This document shows, in pieces, positions 63,783 through 64,000 of a stretch of 64,000 nt of DNA (position 1 is its first letter; the number at the start of each line of letters is the position of its first letter). The stretch is from Methylotenera_A sp046598525. GTDB lineage: Bacteria; Pseudomonadota; Gammaproteobacteria; Burkholderiales; Methylophilaceae. Below the pieces are notes generated by a model, which made no database searches, was not told the DNA's origin, and saw nothing but the letters and a program-made list of their open reading frames with translations. Position numbers and translations under genes: made by a program. The stretch spans positions 186,001-250,000 of the forward strand of contig JBKJIJ010000008.1 in the NCBI GenBank assembly GCA_046598525.1, written 5' to 3'.

Positions 63783-64000
63783 GTGGTTAAACTTTCTACC
63801 AATTTTGGCGATATTACTCTTGAACTTAACGCAGAAAAGGCACCGATTACGGTTGCTAACTTTTTACAATATGTGGAAAGTGGTTTTTATAGCGATGTGA
63901 TTTTTCACCGCGTGATTGATGGCTTTATGATTCAAGGTGGCGGCTTTGACGCCACTATGAAACAAAAAAAGACGCTTGCTGAAATTAAAAATGAAGCCAA
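63783..64000 (+). CDS. ppiB: cytoplasmic cyclophilin, 3'-truncated by window edge
   Basis: Starts with GTG at 63783 after an AAAGGA site. VKLSTNFGDITLEL and FHRVIDGFMIQGGGF are cyclophilin motifs; no signal peptide, so cytoplasmic PpiB. It continues past base 64000. The order periplasmic-then-cytoplasmic cyclophilin after cysS is common in betaproteobacteria. Confidence 0.92.
   Translation, partial: MVKLSTNFGDITLELNAEKAPITVANFLQYVESGFYSDVIFHRVIDGFMIQGGGFDATMKQKKTLAEIKNEA

Noticed and set aside
1..64000. tRNA or rRNA genes
   Set aside because: I looked through intergenic regions for T-loop and acceptor patterns and saw none.

Overview
The window is a low-GC, gene-dense bacterial chromosome segment. 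It most resembles a betaproteobacterium of the Methylophilaceae (Methylotenera-like). That placement is an inference from gene orders (leuS-lptE-holA-proA-nadD; rplU-rpmA-obg-proB; pilD-coaE-zapD-yacG facing argJ-DUF815-mutT; rpsT divergent from murJ-ribF-ileS-lspA), a lone XoxF-like PQQ alcohol dehydrogenase and two PEP-CTERM-type proteins. No 16S rRNA, tRNA, transposase, phage or CRISPR was found. No gene-free stretch exceeds about 300 bases.

Layout. 1-5.7 kb: a plus-strand housekeeping run (leuS 3' part, lptE, holA, proA, nadD) closed by a bidirectional terminator. 5.7-11.1 kb: a PEP-CTERM protein and a compact biotin operon bioB-bioF-bioH-bioC-bioD on the minus strand. 11.2-14.5 kb: a ComFC-like protein, a XoxF-like dehydrogenase interrupted by a single TGA, and trmL. 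14.6-20.8 kb: an arrangement also known from enterobacteria, with rhodanese-grxC-secB-(SH3)-gpsA divergent from gpmI-envC. 21-28.7 kb: the accessory zone, with an Ala/Pro-rich lipoprotein, a small HELTH metallopeptidase-like protein, YjbQ, two unrecognised proteins (one broken by two frameshifts) beside a stand-alone LuxR-type HTH protein, an SRPBCC protein, a lipoprotein and a lytic transglycosylase. 28.7-35.6 kb: clpB with a clear sigma-32 promoter, then a DUF2946 / TonB receptor / BNR-repeat set that looks like a metal-uptake locus. 35.7-50.7 kb: yedI, a second PEP-CTERM protein, a sulfite-oxidase-like protein, the murJ-ribF-ileS-lspA operon, rpsT, purEK, and rplU-rpmA-obgE-proB plus ispB. 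50.8-64 kb: a hypothetical gene, pilD-coaE-zapD-yacG, a PCuAC copper chaperone, mutT/thiE fusion-DUF815, argJ, a diguanylate cyclase, cysS, then TPR protein, L,D-transpeptidase, periplasmic cyclophilin and the start of a cytoplasmic cyclophilin.

Between and inside genes lie several families of small dispersed palindromic repeats: REP/dRS3-like elements with CATTCCC/GGGAATG cores, CATTCTGAG/CTCAGAATG long hairpins, and a GTAC-centred AAGGCGC...CAACGCC family. One repeat is inserted in frame inside the BNR protein and another supplies the last codons and stop of ribF. A 19-bp periodic array lies upstream of gpmI.

The best candidates for something undescribed are the 22.3-26.3 kb pair of unrecognised proteins with the LuxR-type HTH gene, the DUF2946/TonB/CECC-BNR locus, and the protein-coding palindromic insert.
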